In this document: piece after piece, positions 1-9,571 of the stretch
How positions within the stretch are numbered: the stretch's first letter is position 1
How the letters are laid out: every line of letters begins with the position of its first letter
Assembly: GCA_005223375.1 (NCBI GenBank)
Contig: RXOD01004312.1
Coordinates: 1 to 24,221, forward strand
DNA: 24,221 bases
Source of the DNA: Amoebophrya sp. AT5.2
Lineage: Eukaryota; Sar; Dinophyceae; Syndiniales; Amoebophryaceae
Reading direction: 5' to 3'
Program-made: the position numbers and the translations under genes
Notes under the pieces: generated by a model
The model's input: the letters and a program-made list of their open reading frames with translations, nothing else
Databases searched by the model: none
Told to the model about the DNA's origin: nothing

Positions 1-2957
1 GTGGTGACGACGGCCCGCCGAGAATGCCGCGCGTGAAGGCGCTCTGGAATCCCCGCTTCACTTGATCCCACGGCGTCGCCTCACCAAGGGGTCCCGCAGA
101 CGCACCGGGGACTGCCGCGTTCACGACACCACGGCGCTGTCGCAACTGCGAGACTGCTCCGACGCCGCCATGCTCTGCTGAATTCTGCTGGAACAGCGGC
201 TGCTTCGCGCCGTAATACCGTCCATCTGCCTGATGCGAGTAGGATGGTACGCCACCCGGGAATAGGGGATCGCTGAACTGTGTTTCTGGTGCTGGTTGCG
301 CGGCTTGGTACCCTCTACCCAATTCTGTTGGCGCGGCTCCCTGCTGCATGGATTCGAAGCCGCGACCCATCGAGGTGGGTGGCAAGAAGCCGGCGTCTCT
401 CGATGTCGGCCCTACGGTGGCTGCACCGCGGCCCGGGCCGCCTAAGCTTGATCCCCAGAGGTTCCCACCCGCTTCTGTCGGCGAGGAAACCACCGCCGGA
501 AGATTACGGCCGACTTCGCCCAGGAGCCCACCGCTGGTGGATGCCGCGCCGCTGCTCTGCTCACTCAGATTTGCCAGTACCATGTTCTTCCCCGCGTCTC
601 GTTTCAAGTTGAACATCGAAAGTGGGTATGCTGCTTCTCCCAGCAGGATCTTCAGCACGCGGACGTGCTTCCGCGGCCAGTGATCACGGATGGTGGTCTC
701 GCCGTAGGTTTCTATTTGTTGCGTCAGCGACAGTTCTGTTTCGTGGAGGATGCGCTCCAGGCATTGCAGCAGCACGATTGAATTGTCCCAACAGTTGACG
801 CGGAAGGTCGGAAAATCCTGGATCGCGACAATGAGCGCTTCGTAAAGCTCGCAGAGAGAGGAGAGGTGCTCGGACAGCTTCACGAGGCCGCCGCGCCTGT
901 CCATCTGGCGGCTCATCGCGATCCAATCGCCTAAGCCGCGCACGCCGCGCTCAACCACAAAACTCTGCGAATACAAGCCCACGTAGTCGTTACTGGCCTG
1001 GACCTGATTTATTTCAGTGCGAGGTTTTTGGAGACAGTAGAGTCACGCCGTTCAGAGTGGCTCAGCGACACGGCCCGATGAAACCACAACTGTGCTGGAA
1101 TCCATAAATAAGAACAAGTATCTATCTGTATCAGCAGCTTCAAGCGGCACTGTCAGCATCACAATTTTTGAAAGCGACCCTTGGTGGTAAAAATGTTCCT
1201 CTACTTAGCTACTTACGAATACGAGCACAGTAAGTACCCTTGACGCTGCCACCACCGCCGCGGTTCGCACTTGCGCCATGAATGCGAGAAGTGTATTTCG
1301 CTCCCGAAACAACACGTCAACCCACGCGTGCGTTCTTGTGATTTGCGACAGGAACACCAGACCGAGCTCGGTCTCGAAGGCCTCTCCGCGCTGCAGACTC
1401 TTCAGGAGCCTCTGCTGTGCCGACAGCGTGGGCACCAGCCCGACCACGTATCGCGCCACATCCCCTAGTTCCTGGATCGCCAGCGCCTGGCTCTCGAATA
1501 TCATCGCCAGAAACACGGCGGGTATCAACCTGGGGCGCAAATTTCATTCATCCGTATTCGTATTAGAGACGACACAAAAATGTAAATGGTGTCGACGCTC
1601 CATCGTGCTGTCACGATTGATCTTGAAATGTTGCTTTTACAATCCTCGTATCTGAAAATTCGATGCTACCTCCATCCGTCTCTTGCGGCAAGCGCAGCGG
1701 CGAAGCCGATTTTGAGCGACACTACCAGCATCTCCGCAAATTGAATTTTCCACCGTCGCGTTAGCCTCGGCTTCGATCCGAATTTCAAGAGGTACTGCTC
1801 GCACAGCACGAAGCGCCACAGCAAGTGCAGCAGCGCCACCCAGAAGAACACGTTGTTCAACATGCGGTCCCATATGGTGTCGTACGAGAAAAAGTTCACC
1901 AGGCTGAAAACAACCAGAATCACGTATCCGGATACGCCGCCGCCCGGAGCAACGTAGTACTTTTTTTTGCCCGCACCTCCTCCGGTCATCTGAAGGCGGG
2001 TCGTCGCGTAGACAGCCGGGTCGGCGATGGATTCGGAAGTACCCAGGCCGCGGCGTGAGGGCGGGTTTGCAATCGCCGCCAATCTCTGGTCCTCCTCCGA
2101 ACTTATGGTCGGGACCGGCTCCTCCTCGTCCTCGTCTACCTCTGAGGGAAACTTCATGATCCCCCCAGGCACCGACCCCGACGCTTTCTTTCCAAACATA
2201 CCCTCGAAGATGAACCCGGGAGCGAAATACGCGAAATTGGACTTCGGGTCCAGCAAAATTTTCGGCACATGCAGCTGCTGCTCGATCGTCGCCGTGTCGC
2301 TGCTTGTGGGTGTTGTGTTGTAGTCTGCTGCTGGTGGCTTCGAACTACCGCTGCCCGCGGTGCTTGCTGGGTCATCACCTGCTGCCGTTGTGCGGCCGAG
2401 GGCATCCTGGTTGTTTTGTTCTGTCGCAGGATAGACGCCGAAGAGCTGCCCAAGCTCGTCGTCGGCAAACATGAGGACGCTGAGCGAGAAAACGCAGAGT
2501 ATCGTTTGTCGTCGATTCAGGCTGACGCACCAGCGATAGAACACGGACCATGGCGCGCAGGATGGGAAATAGAGCGGTCGTGAGCGGATCTGAGTTAATG
2601 TTGAGTGGGTAACAAGTACACGGCTTTCTCGTAAAAAAGACGTAACCGAACGAAGGTATATTTTTTAGAGGAGAACCTTCGTCTTTATTCTTCGTGGTGT
2701 CAAAAAAGTCGCATCCGCAAAAACAAATGAGTCTGAGTCGGTCTTTTGAAAGCGAGCAAGTCCAAGTCGAAGTTACTTTCATCTTCTATAGTTCAACACT
2801 ATACCAGAATCGTTCGCGCCGTTAATGCCCAGGCGACGCTAAGCCACGCCACCAGGGTGCTGTTTGTTCCGCTGATGGTGAAGGCCCAAAAGAACGTCAA
2901 TAGGAATGGAAGCGCCAGGCTCCGTAGCACGCCGCTGTAGAATAGAGACCGCAACAT
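1..2957 (-). CDS. multi-span membrane protein, NDC1-like nucleoporin candidate (4 exons, partial at left edge)
   Basis: I assemble four exons: 2957-2805, 2589-1670, 1529-1238 and 1003-1. All junction phases agree, and the last exon stays open to the window edge, giving at least 789 residues. The start is the ATG at 2957. Hydrophobic segments lie near residues 14-30, 34-51, 79-93, 273-288, 296-314, 334-352 and 359-375. A low-complexity acidic loop separates the third from the fourth. Residues about 475-560 form an amphipathic helical region, and from about 605 the chain is rich in Gly, Ser, Pro and Gln. Six or so N-terminal spans followed by a helical cytosolic half match NDC1 (TMEM48), which anchors nuclear pores. 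The stretch around GLGDWIAMSRQMDRRGGLVK and the later TYGETTI resemble conserved NDC1 C-terminal positions as I remember them. The gene structure is fairly secure; the family call is tentative. The apparent stop TAG at 1668-1666 lies inside the intron, because the donor is GGAG|GTAG. Confidence 0.6.
1004..1237 (-). other. intron 3 of the NDC1-like gene, 234 bp, donor GTACTTAC
   Basis: The donor reads AAGG|GTACTTAC and the acceptor AAATCAG|GTCCAG. Removing it joins two open frames in phase 0. The donor lies in a perfect 7-bp inverted repeat, TACTTAC at 1210-1216 and GTAAGTA at 1230-1236. Confidence 0.7.
1530..1669 (-). other. intron 2 of the NDC1-like gene, 140 bp
   Basis: The donor is GGAG|GTAGCATC and the acceptor GCCCCAG|GTTGATACC. 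The upstream exon leaves two bases (AG) and the downstream exon supplies G, restoring an Arg codon in frame. Splicing removes the in-frame TAG that would otherwise end the protein at 1666. Confidence 0.6.
2590..2804 (-). other. intron 1 of the NDC1-like gene, 215 bp (less certain)
   Basis: The donor is ATTCTG|GTATAGTG and the acceptor TTAACTCAG|ATCCGC; both exons are phase 0. The intron is AT- and T-rich compared with the exons. The join links a two-span N-terminal segment to the next membrane segment. Without it the second exon has no convincing ATG, its first possible codon being GTG at 2544. Confidence 0.5.
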
Positions 2958-4233
2958 GTTGCAACTTCTACCTCCCCACGGTGTTGCAATGGTCGCCCGA
3001 AGTAGTTTTCCGTGGTGCACGCGTCACGGCGTCCCCGTTTCCGTCGTCGTCGGTCCACTCCCTGGTTATGATGTCGTCTGTTCGTCTTTGTCCGCAGCGG
3101 AAGTCTGCGTTCTTTGTATCAGAATGTCGCTGGCTACCGCGCCGTCGCTTTTGCAGCACGGGCTTTAGAGCACTTCCACTTCTTCTGCCATAAGCCGTCT
3201 ACTGCCACTGACTTGGACGTTTACTTTCTGCCACTATCTTCCACAGAGTAGCGGCTCAGTAGTAGTCATGGTCACGCAGGCACCGCTACTGCACGCGAGA
3301 GAAGAAGAGGTCCCCAATTGATATCGCCCTCTATGACATGATTGACGTAACGAAACAAATATACAACTTCACGGTGTTTTCTAAGCGGTGGAAGCTAAAC
3401 TCTATCCCGTTTCTGGCCACGCCAAGAGCCTGAGTGAATCAGAAGCGCACCGCAGAAGTAGAAGATGGTGCAGGATCTATGTATTGTGCGAGATCGCTAT
3501 GAAAGAATGTTAATGTACTTATACCACGTGGTCAGTACATTTCGTAAAGCGATCAGTTTCCTCGGGAAGAATGGAAGGCAGGACTAACAAGGCAGTGGAT
3601 CCGTCGATTCATGAACAAATTCTATTTTTTTTATGGGGTCCTGGGAACGATTGATAGGAGGATCGCGAACCTTGATCATCGCAAGCGTGTTGGAGCCAAC
3701 ATGCATCCAAACAAAAATCCTGGCAACGGATCATTCATCGTGCGTTACGGTTACAGCTCACACGATCTTCTGGCACTGCGACACAATCAGCGCGAGAAAA
3801 GCGTAATCGTCTCATCGACGAGGACGACATAATTTTTTGAGTAAGCAGTCCTTCGCTGCACCCGCATGGAAATCAGGTGATTGATTGTGTTGGGCGAACA
3901 CGAAGGTCGGTGGTTCAGCCGCTGCTCCTGAGAAGAAAAAGACCCCGTTTATTACCGTGCCTTCTCTTGCCTACAAGTGAAAACGGTGGCACCGATGGGT
4001 GTATTTCGTGTGCTTGCAAAGGTTCACCGGGAGTGGGAGTGCCACAGCCACCAAAATCGAATCTTAAGAAGACAGAGGACAGGCAAAACCGTGCTTGCTA
4101 CTTCATCAGTCATCAGGAAACGTCGCTGTCGCAAAATTCTCCATCTACAAACCTGTTTCTATTTCTTTGAAACGACGTCGTATGCTGCTGCATATTGCAT
4201 TTTTAACTTGATGTCGACGGACGATGCTCACAC
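2958..4233. other. intergenic, 1.28 kb
   Basis: This lies between the 5' end of the NDC1-like gene and the 3' end of the 1563-codon gene. Frames on both strands are short, AT-rich in codon use and without family resemblance, for example plus-strand 3611-3832 and 3877-4170. I see no RNA gene or repeat. It should hold the promoter of the NDC1-like gene and the 3' untranslated region of the large gene. Confidence 0.5.
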
Positions 4234-7200
4234 TCACAGTTCCTCCCGCGTCCGCTTTTCGGCGACGGGGGGCGGAGCCCTTGATCGCGGCGGCCTCTTC
4301 AAATCGGTGACGTCAAACGCGAGGCCGTCCGCGATCGACACGTTTTTTCGATCCCAGGTCGCCTCGGCTTCTTCCCAGGCTTTTACGGCATCATGCGACG
4401 GATGTACGCGGACATCGTGCGCGGACGGCGGCCCGGGGTATCGCGACGACCGCAGTTCGGCGCCCTCCGGAACGTGCCACTCGGGGTAGCAAACTTTCAT
4501 GACGTCCAAGTAGAACTCCCTCGACTGCGACGGTGGGACAGCGAGTCCTCGTGGTGGTTCCTTTATTCGTCTTTCGACGTCCAGTCCCATTGCCAGTTGT
4601 TCGCTTTCGTCTTCCGGCCCTCCTACTTCGTGTGATGAAAACACACTCGCCATCAGGGCTGCGCTGGAAACGACTCGGTGCGCGTTTTCGAGACGTATGC
4701 GCACGGCTTCTCCCAAACGAAGCAAGAGCCCCAGGCTGGGCAGCTTGAGAGCTACGTGCTCCGTCCATGCCTCGCGATTTCGCCGCAAAAACGCGACTTC
4801 GCTCTTTACGAGCCGCACGAAATCCGCGTCACTGGTGTCTGCGAGCGCACGCGCAAAGAGAAGCTGCTCCCCGTCGATGCCGTTGTAGTTGCGGTCGCGC
4901 GCTTCAGTCCCTGGATGAACAGCAGAGACTGGCGCTGAAGATGATGCATTGCGGATCAGCTCCGCCACTTCCACGCGCAAATCCCAGAGATGAAAAGGGA
5001 TGTCGTCCAAGCGGTGCAACCGGTCTCGTCGTGTCATCAGGGGAGTGTGCGGCAACTGCGACAGGTGCGGTTCTCGTAAGAGGCCGCTCGCATCCCGCAA
5101 CAGGCACGTGTGCGGGTCCCACACATCTTGGAAGCCGGCGCTTGAGCAGCCGAGCAACGCATCCACAACGAAAACTCGAACAGCAAGCTCCTGGGTTGTG
5201 TTGTGGTCCACAACAGCCACCTGCTCACCGGCAGTGGAATCGTCGTCCTCAAGCAGCCTCGCGTCCCTCCGGCAAAGCAGAAGGTTCTCCAAGTGGTACA
5301 TTTTGCACTCGTGCTCCACACGTCTTCGCACAAACCCAGGCAGCTGATGGTGATGTGGACGTCCTCCGCCAGCCCCGCCATCTGTCGCTAAATCATGGAA
5401 GCCGTTGTGCAGAGCGAGCCAGGAGCGGTACAGCTTGACCACGGCTTCCGTACTCTGCAGGCGTGACCCTGGCAGCGCCGCGTAGCGATCGTACGATTCC
5501 CCAGCTTCAGACGCGAGCTCGTCGCCGCCGGTGCGCGGAGCTTCGACCAGAATACGGTCTCGCCAAACCGGATCGCCAGGTGGCGCCGCAGCAGCAACAT
5601 CCTGCAGCCTGCTTAGCCTCGTTGCGGCTTCGTGTCCGCTGCTGGTGCTCCTTATTCCGGGACCAAAACCGCTCGGTGGCCACGGACGGAAACTTCGCTG
5701 GCGATTCAGAGTGCCATCTTGGTTTTTTATCTTCCCCTTCTCGTGGTGGCGCGCCCCCAGATCTGCTGCAACCCTAACGGCGCCATCAACAAAAATCGGA
5801 CTCTCTTTAAACGCAAACCGATCACGCAAGGCCATGTCAGGCAGCTCGTGCGGTAAAATGCTGTCAGGAAGCACGGCGTTGGCGGCGCCGAAAAAGGCCA
5901 AGCGTAGCGCGGTGCGCAATTTCGCCCGTGGTCGATACTCCCACGGCTCTGGGGCTAGAACGATGTGCTGCGGAAACTCCCAAGGAGCGAAGGTGTACGC
6001 AAACGTCGCCGTCGTGAAGAGTGCTGACTCTTCGGGGTCGTTCCCCGCCGCTCCCGCTTCGCTCGCCTGCAACTCCTCCCGCGCCGCGCTGTTCCTCCAG
6101 TGGTGCTCGTCGGAACTCACAGAAGCGCTTCGCAGAACTTCGTGCACCAGATCGAGGCAGGCTTCTTCCGCAGAGAATTCTTCCGAAGCCGCTCCGTCTG
6201 CGCGCATTCTCCGCCTGGCAGCCGCTACTGCGACCTTCCCCGCGTGCGACAACCACAAAACCGCCACCACCCCGTCACTCTTAGGGCTCCCGAACAGGAC
6301 GGCATTCTCGATAAACCGCTCTTCGTACTGGCCGTACGAAGTGAGGGCATGCTCCACCACCCCGGCACGAACCCACTGAAGCGTACTGGTGGAGGGTTCT
6401 GTCTCGCGCACTGCATCATCCCCTTCTCCGGCCTCTCGTCGCACCCCCGCCTTCACTTTCACCTGAAACTGTCCGAAGACTTTGTCGACGAACTTCACGA
6501 AATAATGCTGGCGCCAGGTGGGCTGCGGGGTGTGGAGCGAAGTCGGCCGCTCGTTGCGGAGCTCGGGTGGCAACCGGTAGTGCGGCACCAGCTCCACGAT
6601 ATTGTTTGTTCGCTGCATGAGGCTCGAAACGCGCTTCAGCGGCAGAAATTTTGCATCTTCTTCTGCGTCAGCGTTTTCGTCGGCGTCGGTGCTGTGCGCC
6701 ACGAGTGCACTGTTATTCGCAGCGTTTTTCCTTTCGTGCAGTCGTTTCAGCCACTGCATGATGTCCTCATGGTCCTTCGATCCATCTTCGGGCACCCGCG
6801 GTACCATCCACGACACACTGTCCAGATTCGAGACCGCGCTAGCGTCATCGCCGGCACGCTGACCCGTATCGACGAGCAATCGCCCCACAAGAGGGCGGAA
6901 ACCGTGCGCCGCGTCGGCCCCGGCGCCACCGGCGTCGTAGGGCCCCCAGCCTTCGAGCGCTATCTGCCGCACACCAGGCTCCAACATGTAGATTCCAGGA
7001 GCGGCACCTTCCCCCAGATCGCCCGCCTCGTAGGAACCCCACCCGTTGCTAATGCGGCCCTTTGTGCAAAAACCGTTTGACCACAGCCATTCGTGCATTT
7101 TCAGAGGCGGAAAGCCTCCGCCGGTCACACAGACGTGCCACTTTGCACGCCACCGCGCGACGAAAAGCTGCTCTTGCGCGCTCTGCGGGACATCGATTTT

Positions 7201-8925
7201 GTCCTCTGCATTGCCCCACTCCCCGAGGTAGATGCTTGGTGCCTCGAAAGCCTGCTCACTGGGCGTCCACGAGGAAGACGATGTGTTCACACTCCAGCTG
7301 AGGTAACGCGAGTGCACGGCCTCTTGTAGAAATTCTCCAAGCAACGCATCGTATCCAACAGCTGTTTCGAGCAGCAATCGCGACCGCATCCAATATTCGG
7401 GATGTTTCGGCGTCCACCGCGTTCCCGGCGTTGAAAGCAAGTCTCCTTTTTCCGCTGTCCGCGAGAAAATCTCCGCCTCCGCCTCATGCTGCAGCGACGT
7501 CGTCGTCCGGTTCAGTTTCCGCGGGTAGTACGGCTCGTAGGAACCGTCGCTGAGGTGCGTTGCGCGATGCAATGCCGACAGTCGTAGCGTCGCGGACACC
7601 GACACGAGGTGGGCGCCACCGTACACCAAAATTTTAGCAAAAATGTTGTTGAAGTCTCCAGAGGAGAGCGGCGTGGCCTGCTCGTGCAGCATGACGCGCT
7701 TCTTGTGGAAGAACTGCGTCCCGGATTTGGTCATCTGGTGCCGGCGAAGGGAATCTTGGAGAGCCGCGACGTGGTACCTGCGCGGTGCTTTCACGCACTC
7801 GGCGAGCGAGCCCCCATTAGTCCGCGGGTTACAAATCGCGCTGGCGGGCTCGGGGTGCGGTTTGTTTTCCGGCTCCTGGTGGAACGCAAAGTACGCGCGC
7901 CAGGCTCCTGCTTTCTTTTTCAAGCGGCCCACGCTGTCCTGCTCACCACGCCCGTCTTCCGCGTCATCTGCAGGAGCGTTCCCACCTTCCACCAAGCTAT
8001 TCCAGGTCGTGACGCGTATCCGACCCAAGAGAGCGCCGCCACGCCACGCTTGCAGGAAGGTCCTAAACGCGGGAACGTTGCAGTCCATTGCTTCTGCTGC
8101 TGCTGTTTCTTCCTGCGGATGCTCGCTTGTCGCGGTTCGCCGCGTACAAACGATGTCTAGCTGGAGCGGTGGCTGATTGCGTGTAGAATCTGCTTCTTCG
8201 GAACCAGCAAGAAGCGGCAGCAGCTCATCCGGCATGCTGGTAATTGCATCCGCCGCCAGCGTAAGAGCCGGAACCATCAGCACCACCTTGGGATACTTCT
8301 CCTTGCCATAAGCAACCTGCCAGAGTGCGTGCGGCAGATTCATGTAGGTTAGCAGCGGGAAGATGGACACATCCCCCAGCAACGCGGCCGTGTAAACGAA
8401 GACGGAAGTCCAGTCCTTGTGGTTTCCGTAGTGCAGCAGCAGCGTCTCGGAAGACCAAGCCTGGTGGCTTTTTCCACCGCCGGACGACGGCTGGGGAAGG
8501 CCTGCCGGGTGGATGCTGTCCGGCCCGAGCCAACGCAGAAACCCGTCCAGCAGCGCATCGGCGCCGGCGACGATCTCGCCGACGGTTTTCCAATCCTGCC
8601 CCTCTTCGGGATGCTCCTCGCGCGCGAACCCGAAGCAGCGGCGGTTCGGCTGGAACGCGGCACTGGCACGAATCCCGGCAAGCAGGGACAAATTTGCGGC
8701 GGGCACGACAGCCTCTTTCCAAGCGGTGAAAGAGTCTTGAAGAAACTCACGGCCAATCCGATCTTCATCAAAGAAAACAGTTGTCGGTCCGCCCCGTTCG
8801 CTGCTGGAGCTGGTTGGAGACGTCGCTAGCCCCCCGCGCAGAAGGCATGCTAGCACGAAAAGACCGAAAAACATCCTGCTCCTGGCGTACGGGAAGGAGA
8901 AGGTTTCGGTCAGCGCCCGCGGCAT
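4234..8925 (-). CDS. large intronless secretory or ER-lumenal protein, unknown family, C-terminal REEL
   Basis: A single uninterrupted frame of 1563 codons starts at the ATG at 8925. Residues 18-34 (MFFGLFVLACLLRGGLA) form a signal-peptide core with likely cleavage near residue 35. The chain ends KRTREEL; REEL is a known KDEL-type retrieval variant, which suggests residence in the ER lumen. There are several Asn-X-Ser/Thr sequons (NLS, NRT, NTS, NNS, NVS, NAS, NTT), no further obvious membrane span and no recognisable catalytic motif. Residues about 627-645 and 657-675 form an imperfect tandem repeat (GWGSYEAGDLGEGAAP and GWGPYDAGGAGADAAH). Length, signal peptide and REEL recall UDP-glucose:glycoprotein glucosyltransferase, but the C-terminal part lacks the GT24 catalytic sequence. 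I do not assign a function. High third-position GC and the very long open frame make the gene itself near certain. Confidence 0.9.
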   Translation of the reverse strand: MPRALTETFSFPYARSRMFFGLFVLACLLRGGLATSPTSSSSERGGPTTVFFDEDRIGREFLQDSFTAWKEAVVPAANLSLLAGIRASAAFQPNRRCFGFAREEHPEEGQDWKTVGEIVAGADALLDGFLRWLGPDSIHPAGLPQPSSGGGKSHQAWSSETLLLHYGNHKDWTSVFVYTAALLGDVSIFPLLTYMNLPHALWQVAYGKEKYPKVVLMVPALTLAADAITSMPDELLPLLAGSEEADSTRNQPPLQLDIVCTRRTATSEHPQEETAAAEAMDCNVPAFRTFLQAWRGGALLGRIRVTTWNSLVEGGNAPADDAEDGRGEQDSVGRLKKKAGAWRAYFAFHQEPENKPHPEPASAICNPRTNGGSLAECVKAPRRYHVAALQDSLRRHQMTKSGTQFFHKKRVMLHEQATPLSSGDFNNIFAKILVYGGAHLVSVSATLRLSALHRATHLSDGSYEPYYPRKLNRTTTSLQHEAEAEIFSRTAEKGDLLSTPGTRWTPKHPEYWMRSRLLLETAVGYDALLGEFLQEAVHSRYLSWSVNTSSSSWTPSEQAFEAPSIYLGEWGNAEDKIDVPQSAQEQLFVARWRAKWHVCVTGGGFPPLKMHEWLWSNGFCTKGRISNGWGSYEAGDLGEGAAPGIYMLEPGVRQIALEGWGPYDAGGAGADAAHGFRPLVGRLLVDTGQRAGDDASAVSNLDSVSWMVPRVPEDGSKDHEDIMQWLKRLHERKNAANNSALVAHSTDADENADAEEDAKFLPLKRVSSLMQRTNNIVELVPHYRLPPELRNERPTSLHTPQPTWRQHYFVKFVDKVFGQFQVKVKAGVRREAGEGDDAVRETEPSTSTLQWVRAGVVEHALTSYGQYEERFIENAVLFGSPKSDGVVAVLWLSHAGKVAVAAARRRMRADGAASEEFSAEEACLDLVHEVLRSASVSSDEHHWRNSAAREELQASEAGAAGNDPEESALFTTATFAYTFAPWEFPQHIVLAPEPWEYRPRAKLRTALRLAFFGAANAVLPDSILPHELPDMALRDRFAFKESPIFVDGAVRVAADLGARHHEKGKIKNQDGTLNRQRSFRPWPPSGFGPGIRSTSSGHEAATRLSRLQDVAAAAPPGDPVWRDRILVEAPRTGGDELASEAGESYDRYAALPGSRLQSTEAVVKLYRSWLALHNGFHDLATDGGAGGGRPHHHQLPGFVRRRVEHECKMYHLENLLLCRRDARLLEDDDSTAGEQVAVVDHNTTQELAVRVFVVDALLGCSSAGFQDVWDPHTCLLRDASGLLREPHLSQLPHTPLMTRRDRLHRLDDIPFHLWDLRVEVAELIRNASSSAPVSAVHPGTEARDRNYNGIDGEQLLFARALADTSDADFVRLVKSEVAFLRRNREAWTEHVALKLPSLGLLLRLGEAVRIRLENAHRVVSSAALMASVFSSHEVGGPEDESEQLAMGLDVERRIKEPPRGLAVPPSQSREFYLDVMKVCYPEWHVPEGAELRSSRYPGPPSAHDVRVHPSHDAVKAWEEAEATWDRKNVSIADGLAFDVTDLKRPPRSRAPPPVAEKRTREEL

Positions 8926-8942
8926 ACTATTATGTTTGCCAT
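8910..8942 (-). other. short upstream ORF overlapping the start of the large ER protein
   Basis: An ATG at 8942 opens a 10-codon frame that ends with TGA at 8912-8910. It overlaps the main ATG (8925) out of frame. If the transcript begins upstream of it, this could lower initiation at the main start. Whether the transcript includes it is unknown. Confidence 0.3.
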
Positions 8943-9571
8943 CTTTGATGAATGAGAATGACGTATCCTTAGGATAGGTCGCTGCGTAAGTAGTGCAGGC
9001 CTTGCAGTAAAAGAGTCAATGGTAGAAAGATGGAGTGTTTTCGACATCGCGATCGGAGTTCACGATACCTAAGGAACGACATCGAAAATGAAACGATCTT
9101 GCGAACGCTCGAACTACGCCCGCGCACCTCTCTTCAGTCGCGACACTCTGATGCAGCTTGACAGGCAGGCTGGTACGCACGATCAGCCTCCTCCGATCGA
9201 GTTCGAGGACGAATCTGCAGACACTGTTGTAGTAATAACCTACGTATTCCAAATCCAAGCGCGAATCTGGAATTAATGATAGATGATGGGTGATGCTGAT
9301 AGATGCAGTACCAACGTCAATAAATCACGAGCGCTGTCGTGATCTTCTTTTCAAGTCTGCACACGTGCTGCAATGTTGAGCAAGCACAATCAGTTTCATC
9401 AATTCATTGGTGAGATTGCGGTATACATGCATCGTACCCTGCTGGTGTTGGAATGGCTTGTATGGTGCCACAAAGTGATGACTGCGCGACATATCGCTCA
9501 CTTACTTTGCATGCTCAATTTTTTTATGTCTGTGATAGTGATGCGTGCGCCCGTCAAAATTCACCGACGAT
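8943..9571. other. intergenic, about 0.63 kb
   Basis: This lies between the start of the large ER protein and the end of the GST. It holds the expected promoter of the former and the 3' region of the latter. A short GATG/GATAGATG-rich patch sits near 9276-9305. I see no convincing gene; the plus-strand frame from 9373 is antisense to the GST's last exon. Confidence 0.45.

Noticed and set aside
2375..2782. Minus-strand ATG frame of 135 codons
   Set aside because: It overlaps intron 1 and the hydrophobic exon of the NDC1-like gene in another frame, and its sequence is Cys/Arg-rich without pattern.
4234..8925. UDP-glucose:glycoprotein glucosyltransferase, from size, signal peptide and REEL tail
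   Set aside because: The C-terminal 300 residues lack the conserved GT24 catalytic sequence and its Asp motifs, and the N-terminal part shows no clear thioredoxin-like repeats.
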